Assembly (NCBI GenBank): GCA_009733575.1
Contig: ML769385.1
Span: forward strand, 547,188 to 611,187
DNA length: 64,000 bases
DNA from: Gymnopus androsaceus JB14
Taxonomy: Eukaryota; Basidiomycota; Agaricomycetes; Agaricales; Omphalotaceae
Direction of reading: 5' to 3'
Shown: positions 10,527 through 23,109 of the stretch, piece after piece
Layout: every line of letters starts with the position of its first letter
How positions within the stretch are numbered: position 1 is the first letter of the stretch
Notes under the pieces: model-generated
Told to the model about the DNA's origin: nothing
Database searches by the model: none
What the model saw: the letters and a program-made list of their open reading frames with translations, nothing else
Program-made: the position numbers and the translations under genes

Positions 10527-11178
10527 CTTTGGCTACTTTTATATACTTTTGAGCATCTATCTTGGAATGCCTGGACCATTTGCTTCGACACTTGGCCAAA
10601 GAAGGCTGAGGAAACGGCTGCGTGAAGTGGATTTGCGAAGGCAAACGAAAGATCCAATGTTACGAGCGAAGAATTTTCCTTTCCATCGTGTTCCTCAAAC
10701 CTCCAAATGGTCGATAGACTCTCGAACAACGGAGTAGAAGAAGATGCAACCGCCTGAAAGCAAGATATTGAGCGGTTGAAGAAGTATTAACAGAATGCAA
10801 AAGACGCACCTCTACAGAGCTATATGGTATACAGGTCGCCTTGCTAATATAACTCTCATTGAAAGAAAGAAACCCGACTGTCAATTCTGCATCCATCGTG
10901 TAGGGCTCCATGTCCTTTCGCGTCGAAGCGCTTAGAATCCGCGACCCAGTGCAGAATGGAACGAATTGAGGATAGGATGGTACATTTGCGACGATATCGA
11001 ATAGTTGTTCTCGCTTGTAACTAAAAGCGCGTAAGAGGCGGAACCACAGTATGTAAATATCGACGCACGGAAAGACTTTACTTTCACGAAAAGTTTGAGG
11101 TGCTGGTTTAAACGAAGGTAGTGAAGGTATTGAGAAGAAACCTCTGGTTGACGAGGGCACTCGCCGAAAGAGAAGCAT
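10505..11178 (-). CDS. COQ10: Coenzyme Q-binding protein COQ10
   Basis: A START/polyketide-cyclase fold protein of the mitochondrial inner membrane that binds ubiquinone and supports respiration. The N-terminus MLLFRRVPSSTRGFF is presequence-like. An intron with donor GTGCGT separates the FRESKVFP end from YKREQLFDIVANVPSYPQF, the family's opening signature, followed by VPFCTGSRIL, ELTVGFLSFNE and, after a second intron, SSSTPLFESLSTIWRF. The end reads FANPLHAAVSSAFFGQVSKQ, characteristic of Coq10. The total of about 190 residues fits the family. The 3' end overlaps the convergent hypothetical gene. The identification rests on several conserved blocks. Confidence 0.9.
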
Positions 11179-11347
11179 ACAAGGTCACGAACGTTGAAAG
11201 CAAGCTGACAAAAATCTGTTTTCTCGCATTACATATATAAATAATTATCATCGTTCACTGTCTACCAAGGACGTAGTACAGTAGTAATAAGGCAGTCTGT
11301 GAAGGCATTGAATCTCATTCTGGACAATTGTACGAAACCTTGATAGA

Positions 11348-12181
11348 TCACTGCGCAAATTCGCCATTCTCGGGGCAATCTCTCGCGATCTGAATAATCA
11401 GATGAGTTTATAGGATATATGTACAGCATCGACACTTACATGGCCTTCTTGTTGACATTTGTAACAAGTCCTGCTCTTGTTCATTTCGCGTGGGCCAGTC
11501 GGAGCGTCGCCTACGTTGGTACCAGGCGCAGCAAGGCAATCACTGCATTCGAGATGAGGGAGGTAAAGACTAGGACAGAAAATGAGACCCACCGAGCAAG
11601 GTGATTGGGCCCTCCGCAGCGGTAACACTTGACAGGGGGTAAAGTCGAAGTATTGAGGGCACGACCGGGAGGAGGAGCTCTCGAAGCAAACATGGCTCCT
11701 CCTCCTCCGCCTCCTCCGCCTCCTGTTCCAGCGCCGTTGGGACAAGCACGGGCAATGTGTCCGAAACGACCACAATTCTATTGCGCCATTCATAGGTCAA
11801 CGATGGAAGCGATTAGTCGTAGAATATAGACACACGTAACACTTCTGATTATTCCCTTGCTGGATCCTCAAACTTGGGCATTCAGCTGAAAAGAGGTCTA
11901 GTCAAAGCAACTTGAAGTGAGCTTAGCAATGTCACCTTGGATATGCCCAACACCTCCGCAAGAGTAGCACTGCTTCGCGGATACCGTTCTGGGAGAGGGA
12001 CAAGCAGACGATTCATGACCTGGCTGGCGACAGTTGTAGCACAACCGCTGCTCGGAAGTGCAATTCTCAGCAATATGACCAACTATAGGGAGATTTTAAA
12101 GATCCAGATTGGCAAGAAGAGAGCCCTAGACGTACGGTTGCCACACTTGAAACAACCCTTCCTAGAAAACTGGTACGCCAT
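11348..12181 (-). CDS. CCHC zinc-knuckle nucleic-acid-binding protein (Gis2/Byr3/CNBP type)
   Basis: Spliced from six exons separated by introns of about 50-65 nt. It carries six CX2CX4HX4C knuckles in order: CFKCGNLGHIAENC, CYNCRQPGHESSAC, CYSCGGVGHIQAEC, CYNCGRFGHIARAC, CYRCGGPNHLARDC, CYKCQQEGHIARDC, then a short tail ENGEFAQ. Introns fall inside or next to knuckles. A Gly run and MFASRAPPPGRA linker lie between knuckles four and five. Yeast Gis2 has seven knuckles and binds mRNA and translating ribosomes; fission yeast Byr3 and human CNBP are relatives. The role here is inferred from the family: single-stranded RNA/DNA binding, probably translational control. The start ATG at 12181 gives MAYQFSRKGC directly before knuckle one. 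Confidence 0.92.
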
Positions 12182-13759
12182 ACTCTGCTTATCTGGATTT
12201 TCAGGAGGTAAGCATGGAAATTCTTGGGAAAAAAGCTGGTCCAAATTACCTCACTTCGCCCGCTTCCTATCCACTTAACGTCTCTACCTCCTCCTTTTTG
12301 TAAGAAGAAGAGTAATTCAGCAAGAGTACTTGTGAATCTAATGAAGAAAAGCTTTGGCACAGGAAAACGGATCGTAAGTGTCAACGTCGCTTGGTCAGCG
12401 GCCGCCGGCGATCACAAATATTTTCAAGTCCGACTCCGAACTCAGCCCGAAGCCCGAACTTGCTCTTCAACTTCATGAATCCAACTCCAAGATATGCCAG
12501 AAACTAGGAAATCATACGCCAATAAATTATACGCCTAGTGATACTCCTGATGCTCTGCTTTCTCACTGGACCCGTACAACCATTGTCACTGGGCCCTCAA
12601 TTTGTATTTATTGGGTATCAAGAGCATGCTAGTTCTTATCGATTACCGGTTACTACCGCCCAACATCTCAGCGAAATCGACGAATCGGGAAGCCCGATCG
12701 TGATATAAAAGCGCCCAAATCGACTTCAACGCTCCTTGTCTCTGACCGCCACTTAACAGCTCCTTGTCTCAAGTCAGTTCATTAACCTACTTTAACTACA
12801 TTTTATTCTCATTAATGCTCGTTGTTATAGACCTCATTCAATCTTGTTCATCCAGCCTTCGGACATTCGCGTGCAATCGCGCTTCTTGTTTGGATAATCG
12901 GTGGCTTCACTTAAGGTAAATATTTGACTGTTTATCTGATTCGAGGTTTCACTGACTGGACTTGGTTCAAGGAATCTTTTGCTTTTGTGACGTCCCTTCG
13001 CATCCTAGCAAGGCGCGATGTCACGAGTGTACAAAGTATGGCTCAATGACTCTGAATGAAGGAAGCCAGAACTGTTGAGGTGGCTTGCATTTTGTGGCTG
13101 GAATGTGTCGTCAAATCGCGTTCAATGTTGACTCAATTTCCTTTGCCCAATGTTATTGTAATGCTTGTCCCTGCCTGTCTTTTTCACAAAACTGAAAGAG
13201 TGAGACCGATACTGATCATCATTGGTTTTTGTCTACTGAAGAAACATGGTAGAGCTTGAATCTCATTTACTATTACTACCTGTACTTGCTCCTACTTCCC
13301 CGCCCTGCAGTGGTTCTCAAACAACGCTTCAGCTCCGTGGCGATTTGCAGCTCATTTCAGTTCATTCACTGCAGGATAAGTCAGCTTCAGTGCAGCTCGA
13401 TTATCAATCAATCATAATGAGCAGACGTATCAGCATGCCAGCACACTATCGCGGGATCGGAACCATGCCATTCCATGTGCTTTGGACGTGAAGCATCTTC
13501 TCTAAGGATGGCGCAATAGGCTGCAATACACCCCCATGCGCGCCTTAAACCTTCACATTCAAGTTGCTATAAATTCCTGGAAGAGAATCTCCTTCCTCGA
13601 CCAAAATGACCCTTTTTCCATCTCGTTATCTGGATAAGTCAGCCGCGGCTTACATGCCGATTGTTATCAAGGGAAAACATCATATGCTATATATTTCCGA
13701 ACGGACTCACCCCAAACCCACACTTCCCTCTCAACTTCTCGCACCCACATATTATAGCT
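12182..13759. other. Intergenic region without a convincing gene
   Basis: This 1.58-kb interval lies between the divergent zinc-knuckle and aminotransferase genes. Open frames here are short, lack recognisable motifs and do not join across plausible introns. A TATA-like stretch (gatataaaagc) occurs at about 12701 and is followed by two 'ctccttgtctc' copies about 30 bp apart. This could mark the promoter of an unrecognised transcript, but I see no coding potential that supports one. C/T-rich sequence just before 13760 probably belongs to the aminotransferase promoter. Confidence 0.4.
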
Positions 13760-16042
13760 ATGTTGTCCGAGAAACGGGGAGACGCCATCGACTTGTCGCA
13801 CCATCTTTCAAATGTGGCGCGGGCCCGTCAAACTTCTCCGTTGAAGGGGCTGCAGAAGTGGATGGGTAAGCCAGGATTGATAAGCCTTGCGGGAGGTAAA
13901 CACGCATTCCCTAGCGAGCTCCTACTAGACACTGATTCCCCTCAGGCCTCCCCAATGCACAGTATTTCCCCATCGCTTCTATTTCTGGCGAGCTTCTCGC
14001 TCCGGATTCGTTCCCCTTGAAGACTGAGCCGGAGGAATCGTCTCTATCTTGGTTCTGGAAGCTCTTTTCTCGGTCAGACAAGGAAAGGACCACAACTTTC
14101 ACCGTAGACAAGTATCCCAAGCACCCTGGTGATTTAAATCTAGCGACAGGCTTGCAATACGGTAAGTAAGACTTCAAAAATATCTAGGCTGTGGTATCCT
14201 GATATAGTGTAGGCATGGCATCCGGACTACCTCAAATGAAGGAAATCCTCCATGAATTCGTCGAAAAGGTCTTCCAACCGGCGTATGGTAACTGGACTAC
14301 CTTGCTCCACACAGGCAACACCGACGGCTGGGGCAAAACCGTCCAAACGATTCTCAACCCCGGAGATGGACTCATCGTGTCTGAATGGACATACCCTAGT
14401 GCCCTTGCTGTCAGTGTTTAATCGTGGTTCTTCTCTTTTGATGACGATAACGAATTACTTCTTTAGGGTGCTAGACCTTATGGAATTAAACTTGTCCCTA
14501 TTGGCATGGATGCCGAAGGAATGAGTAGCGCTGCCTTGCGCAAAACTCTGGCTGAATGGGATGAATCAACGCGTGGAATGCCCCGGTTAGTTATCTTCCA
14601 TTTCTCAACTTTACCGTTCTGACACAAAAGAACAGACCCCATGTAATGTACACAGTTCCCATTGGACAAAACCCCACAGGCACGGTAAATAAAGGATGCT
14701 GTTGGTGAATACTGTATTCTAACAATCATTTCAGACTATGGGCCTTGACAGGAAGAAAGAGATCTATGACATCTGTGTTGAATACGGTCAGTTGTGTCAT
14801 TCATGACCATGATGTTTCTTATGTCTCCTTCCTAGACATCATCATTGTCGAAGATGATCCTTACTATTTCCTCCAGGAAGGAAAATATGTACCCAAATCT
14901 GAGCGTGTATCAGAGTCTGATGCTGACGATGAAACATTCCTTGCAAGGCTCGCCCCCAGTTATCTCAAGTAAGTTGTGTTCGATGAAGATACGTTGCGTT
15001 TGCTGATTTTCCAAACAGAGTTGACTACCAGGGCCGAGTCATTCGTCTCGACACGTTCTCGAAGGTATGTGTCTCCCATATTATGTGATAGCAGTACATT
15101 TACCTGCATATGTAGACGGTTTGCCCTGGGTCTCGTTTGGGATGGTTTACTTGTAACCCTATGTTCGCAGAACGCCTAGAGAGAGCCGCCGAGACCTCGT
15201 CCCAAGCTCCCTGTGGTTTCACGCAGGTAAGAATCGAGCATGGTGTCTCGGCAATATTTCATACTCATTCAAGGATAGCTCTACGTCACCTCCTTGCTTA
15301 TGAACTGGCACTATGACGGCTACATAAGATGGTTGAAAGGTGTGCCCGATTTCTGCTGCTTGTACTCGATAGTTTCTGAGCTCAGCGATTTAGCCCTCCG
15401 CATACAATACAAGGGACGACGTGACTATCTCGTCGACTGTTTTGCGGAAGAGTTCCATCTCCAACAATCGATTTCTACTCAAGGCTATACCGCTGGAGCA
15501 CAAGTGTACTATGCGTCACTTAAACCCAAGCGCTCTTTTATCCCTTTGAGTGAGAAAGATGTAGCCTACTCCAAGCCTCTCTTCTCTTTCGTCCCGCCGA
15601 GCTCTGGCATGTTCGTCTGGGTGAGATCTATTCTACAGTGCGACTGGACTCCCTCTAATCCCTCTTGACCAGATTGAACTTCATCTTGAGGACCATCCAT
15701 CGTTCTCATCCCTAGGGTACAAGGCTTTAGAGATGAAACTATGGACCGACATTGCAGAGGCCGGTGTTCTTTTCGGGCCAGGTATTTGCCGAAAGAGCTT
15801 TTCATGCCAATGCACTGCTAAGCCTTTGTAGGATCTATGTTTTCTGCTACCCCGGTTGATGACGATACTCCCGGGCACGGGCACTTCCGTATCAGTTTTA
15901 GTAACTCGACCGTGAGTCCCTTTCATGAAGTAGATCATCCGACCGATAATAATCATCATTCATCTATTTTCTACAGCCGGAAGAACTCAAGAAAGCAGTA
16001 ACCATATTTGGCACAACGCTCAGGAGTTTTATGAAGCATTGA
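13760..16042 (+). CDS. PLP-dependent aminotransferase, Aro8/AADAT (aromatic / 2-aminoadipate) type
   Basis: A fold-type I aminotransferase spread over about twelve exons. The start MLSEKRGDAIDLSHHLS precedes KPGLISLAGG and, after an intron, LPNAQYFP, the N-terminal signature of the Aro8/kynurenine aminotransferase subfamily. Further blocks are NTDGWGKTVQTILNPGD, YTVPIGQNPTG (substrate/PLP asparagine), IIIVEDDPYYFLQ (PLP-contacting Asp and Tyr), and RLDTFSK|TVCPGSRLGW, where the lysine of FSK is the Schiff-base residue. The C-terminal domain ends with GHGHFRISFSNST (arginine binding the substrate carboxylate) and RSFMKH at 16042. Relatives transaminate aromatic amino acids, kynurenine or 2-aminoadipate in the cytosol; the exact substrate is not readable from sequence. 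Confidence 0.9.
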
Positions 16043-16442
16043 AGCCTGAGTCTGGTGACAGCATTTCAAGTCGGCGTAATTAGGTTAGGTTATCTTCAGG
16101 ATCTATAGTATGTATATATAAACGGATATATTTTATAGCTTGGTGAAAGAAATTTTGCTTTATCTAACAGCCGTCCGTCGTGAGTGAAAACAATGTGTGA
16201 TCACATACTGCTCTCGTTTGATGATCAGTATAGCACTATGGCCCGCACTGTTAGACAGAATTTGCTGTAATCCTTCCCACCATGGCCTCCACTGATCCGT
16301 TCCATTATGCCCTTTGCCCGAGCAGTAGAGGATCCCTTCACCAACCTTGACCTTGCTGCCACCGCGTGTCTCTAGTCTTGTTGGACAACTTTGATCCCTT
16401 AATCGCCTCACGACATTCTCCACTCTCTGGAACACTTCCATC

Positions 16443-17378
16443 ATGGGCCCTTCCCGAGCAGAATTGGTGCTGGTTGCTGAACTAGCAGCAGAAGCAGAAC
16501 GATACGATGGTAAGTGATTCCTCGACTAATGATGAGCTCGTTAATTATCCTTTCCCTCAAGATGTGGTTTCCCAAATCAAGACGATTGTCGCCGAGTTTG
16601 ATGCACGGCTAGTCAACGATGAGCGGAATCTACTTTCCATCGCGTACAAGAACAAGACGAACACACTCCGAAATAGCTGGCGAATTGTGGATACATTGGA
16701 GAAGATGCAGGCTTCTCGAACGGCGCCTGGAACGACGACCAGGCAGCTTGCGCTTATTCGACAGCAGCGCAAGAAAATCGAACGAGAGTTGGCGAACGTG
16801 TGCAAGGACATTGTTAAGTTGCTTGAAAAGCAACTACTTCCAGCGGCGAGATACGGAGAAGAACGAGTGTTTTATTCCAAGATGTGTGTGTCTCAGAATC
16901 TTTAACTCGGAAATGACGGTAATAACGGATTTTGATATAGGAGGGGTGATTATTATCGATATCTGGCAGAGTTTGCACATGAAGTTGAGCGGGAGTGGTA
17001 TGCTGAAGAGTCGCTGAATGCATACAAACATGCGTACAAACATGCGATGCAAACTCTGGATTCAGGACATCCAACACGGCTTGGGCTGGCTTTGAATTTT
17101 GCTGTCTTTTATCACGGTGGGTGGATGTGATCATGGCTAAACGGGCGGATCTAATAGTTGTCCCAGATGTTCGAAAAAGCCCTGAAAGAGCCTGTCATTT
17201 AGCCAAGAGCTCGTTCGACGGTAGGAGCTGTTTAGCAATGATTAAACGGTGATCGTTAATTGCTGTCCTAGATGCGGTCATGTCGTTGGACTCGGAAGCT
17301 CCAACCATTCGCGATTCTCTTCAGATTTTACAGCTCTTGAAAGATGATTTAGTATTATGGTCTAAGGAGATACAATAA
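16443..17378 (+). CDS. 14-3-3 protein, divergent
   Basis: A dimeric phospho-Ser/Thr-binding adaptor. Spliced reading gives [22 protein letters not shown], then [66 protein letters not shown] and [16 protein letters not shown]. The phosphopeptide-binding Lys (YKN), Arg (LRNSWR) and Arg-Tyr (YYRYL), and the groove Asn in ALNF, are all present, so ligand binding should be retained. Otherwise the sequence is clearly divergent from typical fungal 14-3-3 proteins, with an unusual [12 protein letters not shown] loop and a very short C-tail. A 12-nt tandem repeat encodes AYKHAYKHA. It may be a second, faster-evolving paralogue rather than the main housekeeping 14-3-3. Confidence 0.9.
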
Positions 17379-17471
17379 GCTGGTAAACAGTAATATGTTT
17401 CGACGTTTGTACTATACCGCCTGAGACCCAGACGTCGAAGATTATATGTTGTCCGTAGTACACCTCATATG

Positions 17472-18807
17472 CTATGATGTTTGACTATCTTTTGCGAATG
17501 TGGCCGCGACGAGCATAGGAAATACTAGCGTGGCGTCAGCAAATACCTAAATGACATCAGTAACCAAACTGGACATTGAACGCTGTAGAGTACTACCTTT
17601 ACGGTCTCTGCGCCAGCACGGATTTTGCCCCAAGAGATTGCCTCGTCAGGCCTCGCTCCCGAGTCAGACCCGTCGAACTCCTGACCAGTGTTCTTGAGAT
17701 GGTTGATAAGAAGGACTGCTGTGCGAGAACAAGCTCAAGAACTTACGATGAATACAGAGTAGTCTGCCCCGTTGCGCTAAAACACATTTCGTCAATACAA
17801 CAGCTCATCGGGAGTATGAAGGGTTATAATCACAATGAGCATTGCGTTCGCAATTTGGTGTTTGCACACCCCTCCGCCAAGGATGATCATGCCAGCCTTT
17901 ACGGACTTGCGTGACTTTTCGTTCAGTTCGCGAATATCTTGGACGATGTCGAGAATAAGACCAGGATTTTTGAAGGAATGGAAATAAATCATGTCTCCGA
18001 TGGAGCCATCTGTTAGAGCGGGGCAAAACACAGGAATGTCATTCTGAGGAAATATAACTGAGATCTAACCAGGATAACAAGGCTGTATTGATTTACTTTG
18101 TAGGCCCAGTAATACACCGACTCCTCGTTGTTTATCTCCTTGCCCAGCCTCCTTATGAAGCGACTCGGCGTCCAGACTTGACCGGTCTCCTTCTGTTCGG
18201 CCAACATAGCATCGAGAATGGGGGTGAGCCAGTCTTCAAACTTGCAGTAGTTGTCATTGGGGATGATTAGATTTCCTATGCGGTTCATGCCTCTTCTGCG
18301 TAAATCCGCGCCATCTAGGTTGAAATCGGCGAGATAGGTGTCTCCGAGGCATTTGATGAAGTCTTCCTCGATGCCCCCTGCAGTAGTAACTACCGCGGCT
18401 ACATGTTTATGTTTTACGAGATACAATATGTTTTCTCGAAGACCAGAAGAGATGAGGTTGGAAGTATAGCCGAGAAAAACATTGCACTTTATTTCAGAGC
18501 GAACCTCGGGAGATCTGTATTCATCAGCTTCATCTTCGGTCAAAGGCTCATCAGACAGACGCCAGTTGCGCTGAGAAAAGGTTAATAGATGGATATTGAA
18601 GCTGTATAGATGACTTGCCATTCGATTAACGATATCTACTGCGGTTCCAAAACTAGTAGCCTGAAAACCGATGCGGGTGTAACTTTGGAGGAAATCCTGC
18701 AGGGACATGGATTTTTCAAAATCTGGGCCTTTAACCGATACATAATTGGTAGGGATGGGCTCGGAGCGCAACAAAACAGCAGCAGAAGCTCCGTTGGGAA
18801 CTGCCAT
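17472..18807 (-). CDS. Deoxyhypusine synthase
   Basis: This enzyme transfers the aminobutyl group of spermidine to a lysine of eIF5A, the first step of hypusine formation. The start [17 protein letters not shown] (18807) leads to [17 protein letters not shown] and [18 protein letters not shown]. Then come [20 protein letters not shown] and [17 protein letters not shown], the NAD-binding and spermidine-site region. [17 protein letters not shown] and [17 protein letters not shown] follow, and [18 protein letters not shown] carries the catalytic lysine in WGK. The C-terminus is [15 protein letters not shown], ending at 17472. The whole family architecture is present with at least four introns. 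Expression is expected to be constitutive. Confidence 0.93.
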
Positions 18808-19083
18808 GAACGGAGAAAGATGAATGATTATTCTCGAATGGTCTAGTATGATGACGTTACTCAATATCATTGTCTCGTGTCTCTTCGACTCTTACTTCCA
18901 TTCTCTCTGCGCCCAACTTATTGTATCGCAGAGACCATAGGCTTCAGTATCATACAGCTTTTGCCAGTTAATCTTAGGTCAGATCCTTTGCCCTAACTTG
19001 TAGGGAATCTTCGTGTTCTGCAATAAGTGCTCATTAATTGCCATCTTTCAACAGCTTCTTCTTCAAGAAATCCCCATTATTTC
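18808..19083. promoter_or_regulatory. Divergent promoter region (deoxyhypusine synthase / RING protein)
   Basis: The 276 bp between two start codons pointing outward must contain both promoters. It is C/T-rich in parts ('ctcttcgactcttac') but has no clear TATA box. Boundaries follow from the chosen start codons. Confidence 0.4.
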
Positions 19084-22000
19084 ATGTCCAACAACAATAA
19101 TATTACCAATGCCTTGAGTGGTATCTTTCGCTCAATGTCTAGACGCAGCCAACACCAGACCGATGCTGACGAAGGTAGCTCTCAGCAGCGAGGAGATGTC
19201 GAGATGAACTCTCCACAAGATCTGTCAACGGCGTCTAATGCTGATCCCACCTTCAATACCGAACAAGGAAATCAATCCGACGATTCCATGCCTGTCTTGC
19301 GGGATGTCAGTGACTCTGAAGATGGTGACCATTGGACTGATGAGTCAGACGCAGAGGACGATGGCATGGACACTGCTGAGGGCATCGATATATTTGCTCA
19401 AGGTATCATAGGAAATGGGCAAGCTGCCGCCTTCATGCCTGTTATCGCAGGCTATCCCGTCTTTGCTCCCAGTGAGGATCATGATGAAACCATGCCCCCA
19501 TTGGAATCAGTCTCTGCTCGACCTCAGGGTACACGTCGGGCTAGAGTTGAAGTTGAGGATGACGTGGGTGACTCTGAGCGAGACAGACGACATCCTTATT
19601 TGCGAGCTTCGAACAGTCATACTCCTGCTGCCACAGGTCAAGGAACTGAGCAACCGCAACAGCCGCGTACATCTTATCCTGAAGTCATAGGCGGTGTACC
19701 AGGCGTCGGGATTGGTGCTGCGGGCCCGCTTCCGCCTAACCCTCATCGTCGTGCTCGCCGTCATCAACAGCAGCATTATCTTCCTATGCAGCTCATGGCA
19801 CAAATGGGCTACAATCTACAAGGAGGTCCAGGTCAGCCCGCCGATGCTGTGCCTCAACCCCAACCCAATCCGCAAATGGCTGCCCAGCCTGAGGGCAACG
19901 GCCAGCCGCAGGGTGCCATACCCAACCGTCTTGGTACATTGCTTGAAAATCTAATCCAGGCTGCTGGTCAGGGAGGTACCGCCACATTTTCGACCGCTAT
20001 TCCTATCACTGGTAATGTACCAGGTCTTGCAGGTGCAGGCAACGGTGGCTTTTTTGGCAATCTATTCACTGCGATGGACGGTAAGCTTTCACCACTGAAA
20101 ATTCTTTATGAAGTTTGTTAATTTTTCTCTTTCAGGTGCTTTTACCGTCGATGGTGGTGGTAATCTCTTTGGCTTCCGCCCAGCGCAAGAGCCTGAAGAC
20201 CCTGAGCGCGCGAAAGTACTCGTCGATGGTTTGGAGGATGTACCAGGTATATTACTTTGAATCCAAATTTGACACGAATCTAACCGGGCTCTATTCAGTC
20301 GGACTAATTCGTCGCCTCGAGCGGATCTCCCCTGAGAGCAGTGGTTGCGCGATCTGCTGGGAAAAGTTACTTGAGGATGATGCTGAGTATCTGAAAAGGG
20401 AGGAGGACGAGGCGAAAAAGGCAGCTGAGGATGGTATCGCCTCAGAATGTAATCACGATCATAAGGAGACTGATTCTGTATCTGCGTCTCCGTCCTCTTC
20501 CTCTTCAAAGGAACATCCGGTTAAGAAGAAAACTCCCAAATATCCTCGAATTGTCACCCTTCCGTGCAGCCATGTATTCCATGCCGAGTGTCTCATACCC
20601 TGGTTTACTCGACCGCATCAAACGACATGTCCAACGTGCAGGTTCAACATTGATCCAGATAATCTTACTTGGGGTGTTGGTGCTCGTCGTCAGAGAGCTG
20701 CTGCCTCTGCGGCAGGTACTCCGGCTCCAGCTACACCTTCAGTTGCCCCGCAGTTGGATTCGAACGGGTTTCCAGTTCCGTTCAGCGGGAACCCTCAAGA
20801 ACTACCTCAACGGACTTCCTTTGGGTTTTTTAGTGTCAGTGATGGTGCCGGAGGTACTCGAGTTATACCCGTTCCACACGACCGTCTCCCCGTCTTTCCT
20901 ACACCAGGTGCTAGTGAGTTAGCAAGCTCTGGTTTCATACATAACAACTGAACCTTTTTCAACAGACCCGGGCGCTCTTTTTGGTCCATCCTTAACCGGT
21001 CCTATCAACATACCTGAACCTCCTGCATCATTCTTTCGTACTGCCTCAAATAGAAGCATGCCTCCTGGAGGTAAACCAGACTTGTATAAGTTTATCATAC
21101 GTGACTGACATACATTACCTTGATCTTACAGGCCCTGCTTCCAGACCTCCTGCGGCTCCCCGTCCCACTGGTAACAATTCTGGTAAGCAAAACGTCGACA
21201 CGTCGACTAATCCCGGCTAACATATTCTTAGCATCCAGACATACCCTTCACGTCACCGGAGGGACTCCAGGCAAGATATACATCATATATTGTCCATCAT
21301 ACACTACTTATCAGTTCAAAATTTTTTTAGTGTCCAACACACCAACGACAAATGCTTCTCCAGTCTCCGGTTCCGGCGCAAACTCTATCCCGCCTCCGCC
21401 TCCTCCTCAGCCACAAGCTCAACCTCAAATAGCCATACCGATCCAACTAACCCCGGAGCAAATGCGAGTTCTTTCGCAGTCCTTCATTGGCAGATTATTT
21501 GGTGGAGAAGGTGCAGGTCAAGGTAAGCCATTACTTTTTTACTACTCTCTTCAAGTGATTGACGTTATACCAGGCCCTCAACCGCCTCAACCAAGCGCTG
21601 GTCACGGAGCGTCAGGTACTTTTTCCTTTCAAGTTTGAGCCTCTTTAGATTTTTTAAAATTGTCCTATGTTCCAGCCGTCACACCTGCAAACAGTGGTCC
21701 TGCTCCTCCTTCCACCCAGCCTAATGCCAGCATTGCAGCTGGCACTGTTCCGAACGCTGCTCATCCATATGCGATGCCTCTGCATTTCCATCATCATCAT
21801 CTAGGAAATGGCGTTGCGATAGGTTTTGATTTTGTTGTCAGAAATGATTCAGGCGCGTCGGGTGGTGATGACGACGCAAACCAAACTGCCCCTGCTGGTG
21901 ACCCTGTCGCAGCTACCACACCCGGTGTAAATCCCAGTCCCGACAACGGAAGCACAGAGCATTCTCATGTCGCGCAAGGGGCTCCTGACGAGGACGCAGG

Positions 22001-23109
22001 CTTTCCCCTTGGGGAATTTACTATGAACATTCCGATAGATGCATCAGATATTCCCTCCGATGAAGCAATCGAGGGACTTGATATCCAGATAGATATAAAC
22101 GAGTTTGGTCCCTTTGCTGTTCCTGATGGTATTTGTTGTTCAATCTTCGTATTATTCTCGATTTTGATTTCCATGACCTACAGATGACGATGATCAAATA
22201 CCTCATCCCGCCACACAAGAGCCGCCCAGAGCCTCGCACTCTAACGCTGCCAGTGCAACCGGAACCATCCCTAGCTATCATCTTCCTTCACATAACCTGC
22301 CTCATTCTAACGTTGGCATTCCAGCCGGAACCATTCCTAGCTATTACCATTCTCCACAAAACCCTCCTCATGTGCTACCACCCAACTTTGCTTTGTTCAG
22401 ACGACCGACAAATACGTCTAACCGGTCCGCTTCATCTGCTTCTCGTCCCCAGCAGCCAGGTGGTCAAAGGCGAAGTAATACAGGTGGTACCGACAATTCT
22501 GCGCCTGCTAATGCTGGTCCAAATCCTAATCGGCGACCACAGGATCTTACCAGCTACATTACTTCGATGCTAGATGCTGCTATTCCTGGTCTGGGCGGTG
22601 CGGCCCCAGGTACCCGCCCTCAGACTGCTCGCCGGGGTACTCGTACTCGAGAACGCAGACCGTGGGCTCCTCCAGCGGCACCCGGGATGACGTTGCGGCA
22701 AACCATCGAGAAGCGGGAACGTGAAGCTGGATTGCGCTGCTGGGATGTAAGCTGTGGGGTTGGTCCTTCGGACGAAGATCCATTCGTGACGATTACTGAT
22801 GCCCAGAAGAGGCAGATAAGAATTCGACAACAGGTTGCTGCCTCGGATTCGGCAGAGGACGGAAAAGGAAAGGGCAAGGAGAAGGAGAAGACGGACGAGG
22901 AGCCAGAACCGCAGTATGTCTGTCCTCATACGTTCCACCCGCCATGCATTGTGTCCGCACAAAGAGCAGCGTTGAACGGTGCAGAAGAAGTGGTTGTAGA
23001 GGACGGGAAATCCGTTGAAGTATCTTGTCCAGTTTGTCGCGCCACTGGAGTGGTGTCCCGCGAAGATTGGGAGGAAGGTGTACGGGCCTTGGAGCTTGGT
23101 TTGGACTAA
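19084..23109 (+). CDS. Large RING-H2 protein, probable E3 ubiquitin ligase
   Basis: The start MSNNNNITNALSGIF opens an acidic, Ser/Gln/Pro-rich disordered region. A RING-H2 follows in the exon at 20300-20950: CAICWEKL starts it, a ~65-residue acidic Ser-rich insertion separates the first Cys pair from LPCSHVFHAECLIPWF, and CPTCRFNID closes it. Next comes a long Pro/Ala-rich low-complexity part in many small exons (20960-22600), including PQPQAQPQ and ITSMLDAAIPGLGG stretches. The C-terminal exon carries a second Cys/His cluster (LRCWDVSCGVG ... YVCPHTFHPPC ... VSCPVCRATG), ending at 23109. The second cluster looks like a degenerate RING. Substrates are unknown. An upstream ATG at 19027 in the same frame is possible but less likely. 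Some internal exon joins are uncertain, so this could in principle be two genes. Confidence 0.75.

Noticed and set aside
10813..10842. Similarity of COQ10 coding sequence to 565-590 (acagagctatat and tacaggtc)
   Set aside because: The match is under 30 bp and the COQ10 residues there fit the family, so chance is more likely than a shared element.
12701..12780. TATA-like box and repeated 'ctccttgtctc' as a promoter for a hidden gene
   Set aside because: No downstream coding region or RNA structure could be supported; recorded only as a note in the intergenic entry.
20758..20775. 'gattcgaacggg' as a tRNA T-arm
   Set aside because: It lies in the RING protein coding exon and no cloverleaf can be drawn around it.
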